From: CAZERD01 sp964515405
GTDB taxonomy: Bacteria; Campylobacterota_A; Desulfurellia; Desulfurellales; CAZERD01
Length of the DNA stretch: 13,892 nucleotides
Direction: 5' to 3'
NCBI GenBank assembly: GCA_964515405.1
Contig: CAZERD010000043.1
Span: forward strand, 1-13,892
Positions 12,725 to 13,892 of this stretch are shown here, piece after piece (the stretch's first letter is position 1; each line of letters starts with the position of its first letter). Below the pieces are notes generated by a model. The model was not told where the DNA came from. It did no database searches and saw nothing but the letters and a program-made list of their open reading frames with translations. A program made the translations under genes and the position numbers.

Positions 12725-13797
12725 TGTAAACCTATATAGTGCGCGTACGTTTTCTTTATTCCTTCTTCAATAGGTGTTGTTGGTTTCCAACCTAATTTTT
12801 TTATTCTGCTTATGTCCAACAGCTTTCTTGGGGTGCCGTCTGGTTTGGAAGTATCAAACGTAATTGTTCCTTTGAAACCAACAATATCTTTTATTAGGTG
12901 TGCTAATTCTGCTATGGTTATATCACTTCCAGTTCCTACGTTTACAAATTCACCTATATCCTCGTAGTTATAGTTTTCCATTAAGTGTACACATGCGTTT
13001 GCCAAGTCATCCACGAATAAAAATTCTCTTCTCGGTTTACCTGTTCCCCATATTGTTATTGTGACAGAATCGCTCGTTGCTTTTATACCGTAAAAATTCA
13101 GAGCTCTTAACACTTCTGACTCCGATGAAGTTTCTGTTATTCGTGCTTCTGGAGTTATATTGTCACCATTTTTTAGCAAATCTACCTTGATGGAGTTTAT
13201 ATTTCCTTGTTCTATTAGTTTTCCAAGATGAAATTTTCTTATCAATGCAGGTAATACATGGGAATCCATTAGATGAAAGTTATCATTTGGACCATATAGA
13301 TTGGTTGGCATCACTGAAATAAAATCAGTATTGTATTGTTCGTTATAGTATCTACATAACTTTATAGCAGCTATTTTTGCTATAGCATAGGGCTCATTTG
13401 TAGGTTCTAGGCTGCCAGTCAATAAATATTCCTCTTTTATAGGTTGAGGGGCAAATTTAGGATAAATACAAGAGGATCCTAGGTTTAATAGTTTTTTTAC
13501 TCCATATTTATAGGATGCGTTTATAACATTGGCAGCTATCATCAAATTGTTGTAGATGAATTCGGCCTTATATGTATTGTTTGCTAATATGCCTCCCACC
13601 CTAGCAGCTGCCAAAAACACATAATCTGGTCTCTCCTGCTCAAAAAAACTATCTGTTTCTCCCTGATTAGTCAGATCTAAATCAACATGAGATCTTGTCA
13701 CAATATTTCTAAAACCAGTTTCTAATAGTTTTTTGATAATGGCTGATCCTACTAATCCCCTGTGACCAGCTACGTATATTTTGGCCCCTTTATCCAT
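12721..13797 (-). CDS. fcl: GDP-L-fucose synthase, long form
   Basis: Epimerises and reduces GDP-4-keto-6-deoxymannose to GDP-L-fucose with NADPH. The product is 358 residues. GHRGLVGSA (11-19) binds NADP. Catalytic residues S108, C110, Y137, K141 and H180 are at positions nearly equal to those of E. coli Fcl (S107, C109, Y136, K140, H179). AAARVGGI (64-71), NLYGPNDNFH (166-175) and KPRREFLFVDDLA (254-266) complete the family pattern. It is about 40 residues longer than E. coli Fcl because of an insert at about 196-245; I recall an insert of this kind in Bacteroidetes-type Fcl. GAAGGGGAAT just upstream serves as ribosome binding site. It lies 12 bases after the end of gmd, whose product is its substrate. 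Base composition is AT-rich compared with the rest of the window. Confidence 0.94.
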   Translation of the reverse strand: MDKGAKIYVAGHRGLVGSAIIKKLLETGFRNIVTRSHVDLDLTNQGETDSFFEQERPDYVFLAAARVGGILANNTYKAEFIYNNLMIAANVINASYKYGVKKLLNLGSSCIYPKFAPQPIKEEYLLTGSLEPTNEPYAIAKIAAIKLCRYYNEQYNTDFISVMPTNLYGPNDNFHLMDSHVLPALIRKFHLGKLIEQGNINSIKVDLLKNGDNITPEARITETSSESEVLRALNFYGIKATSDSVTITIWGTGKPRREFLFVDDLANACVHLMENYNYEDIGEFVNVGTGSDITIAELAHLIKDIVGFKGTITFDTSKPDGTPRKLLDISRIKKLGWKPTTPIEEGIKKTYAHYIGLQ

Positions 13798-13809
13798 TTC
13801 TATTCCCCT

Positions 13810-13892
13810 TCATTCCTCTGTTTTTCTCACTTTATACCCACCATTTTTGAGGTATAAATCTCTTTTAGCAAGCTCAATGTCTGATTCTACCA
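13810..13892 (-). CDS. gmd: C-terminal tail of GDP-mannose 4,6-dehydratase (partial)
   Basis: On the minus strand one frame is open from the window edge to a TGA at 13810-13812 and gives VESDIELAKRDLYLKNGGY and a short basic end. Gmd proteins end in a helix of the form MVESDxELAKREKYLK, so this is most likely the gmd C-terminus. The other two minus frames have stops in this stretch. Its position 12 bases upstream of fcl fits: Gmd makes the intermediate that Fcl converts to GDP-L-fucose. Only 26 residues are visible, so the call leans on context. Confidence 0.75.
   Translation of the reverse strand, partial: VESDIELAKRDLYLKNGGYKVRKTEE

Noticed and set aside
1..13892. CRISPR arrays, tRNA or rRNA genes, insertion sequences, phage or defence genes
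   Set aside because: I saw no spaced direct repeats, tRNA-like folds, transposase or defence motifs on either strand; nearly all bases are explained by the listed genes.

Overview
This window looks like the chromosome of a Gram-negative-type, probably anaerobic bacterium. Hand-counted samples give about 45% GC in most of the window and about 33% at the right end. The coding strands are purine-rich and favour AGA/AGG for Arg and ATA for Ile, which many thermophiles do, but that is only suggestive. L27 starts directly at MAHKKG with no cleavable N-terminal extension, and no Prp protease gene lies between rplU and rpmA, which argues against Firmicutes. The biotin synthase resembles the form found in anaerobes. 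The gene order rplU-rpmA-obgE-nadD-rsfS-rlmH resembles that of Desulfobacterota and related phyla with proBA missing. I cannot name the species.

Left region (1-3119, + strand): the tail of a probable Sel1-repeat protein is followed by a compact ribosome/GTPase operon: rplU, rpmA, obgE, nadD, rsfS, rlmH. From rpmA onward each start overlaps the previous stop (TAATG or ATGA), so the genes are probably translationally coupled. A good sigma-70-like promoter lies just before rplU.

Middle region (3120-7893, + strand): bioB has its own promoter almost touching its start codon. It is followed by a PPP-family phosphatase, a short-form secA, and an O6-methylguanine-DNA methyltransferase-like gene whose TTG start lies inside the end of secA. 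A hairpin follows.

Intergenic region 7894-8114 holds that hairpin, a promoter with a perfect TATAAT, and a small hairpin covering a very strong Shine-Dalgarno site. It leads into a two-gene unit: an uncharacterised three-helix membrane protein coupled by ATGA to alanine racemase.

Right region (9496-13892, - strand, converging on alr with a 22-base overlap): a nucleotide-sugar/polysaccharide cluster read right to left as gmd (only its tail is present), fcl, a YdcF/DUF218 membrane protein, UDP-glucose 6-dehydrogenase and UDP-glucuronate 4-epimerase. Together these would supply GDP-L-fucose, UDP-glucuronate and UDP-galacturonate for a surface polysaccharide. The gmd-fcl end is clearly AT-richer than the rest.

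I see no CRISPR array, rRNA, tRNA, insertion sequence or phage module. Most of the window is ordinary housekeeping. The item most worth following up is the biotin synthase: two of the three cysteines that hold the sulfur-donating cluster in the E. coli enzyme are replaced, one of them by aspartate, while two extra cysteines sit near the expected cluster site.
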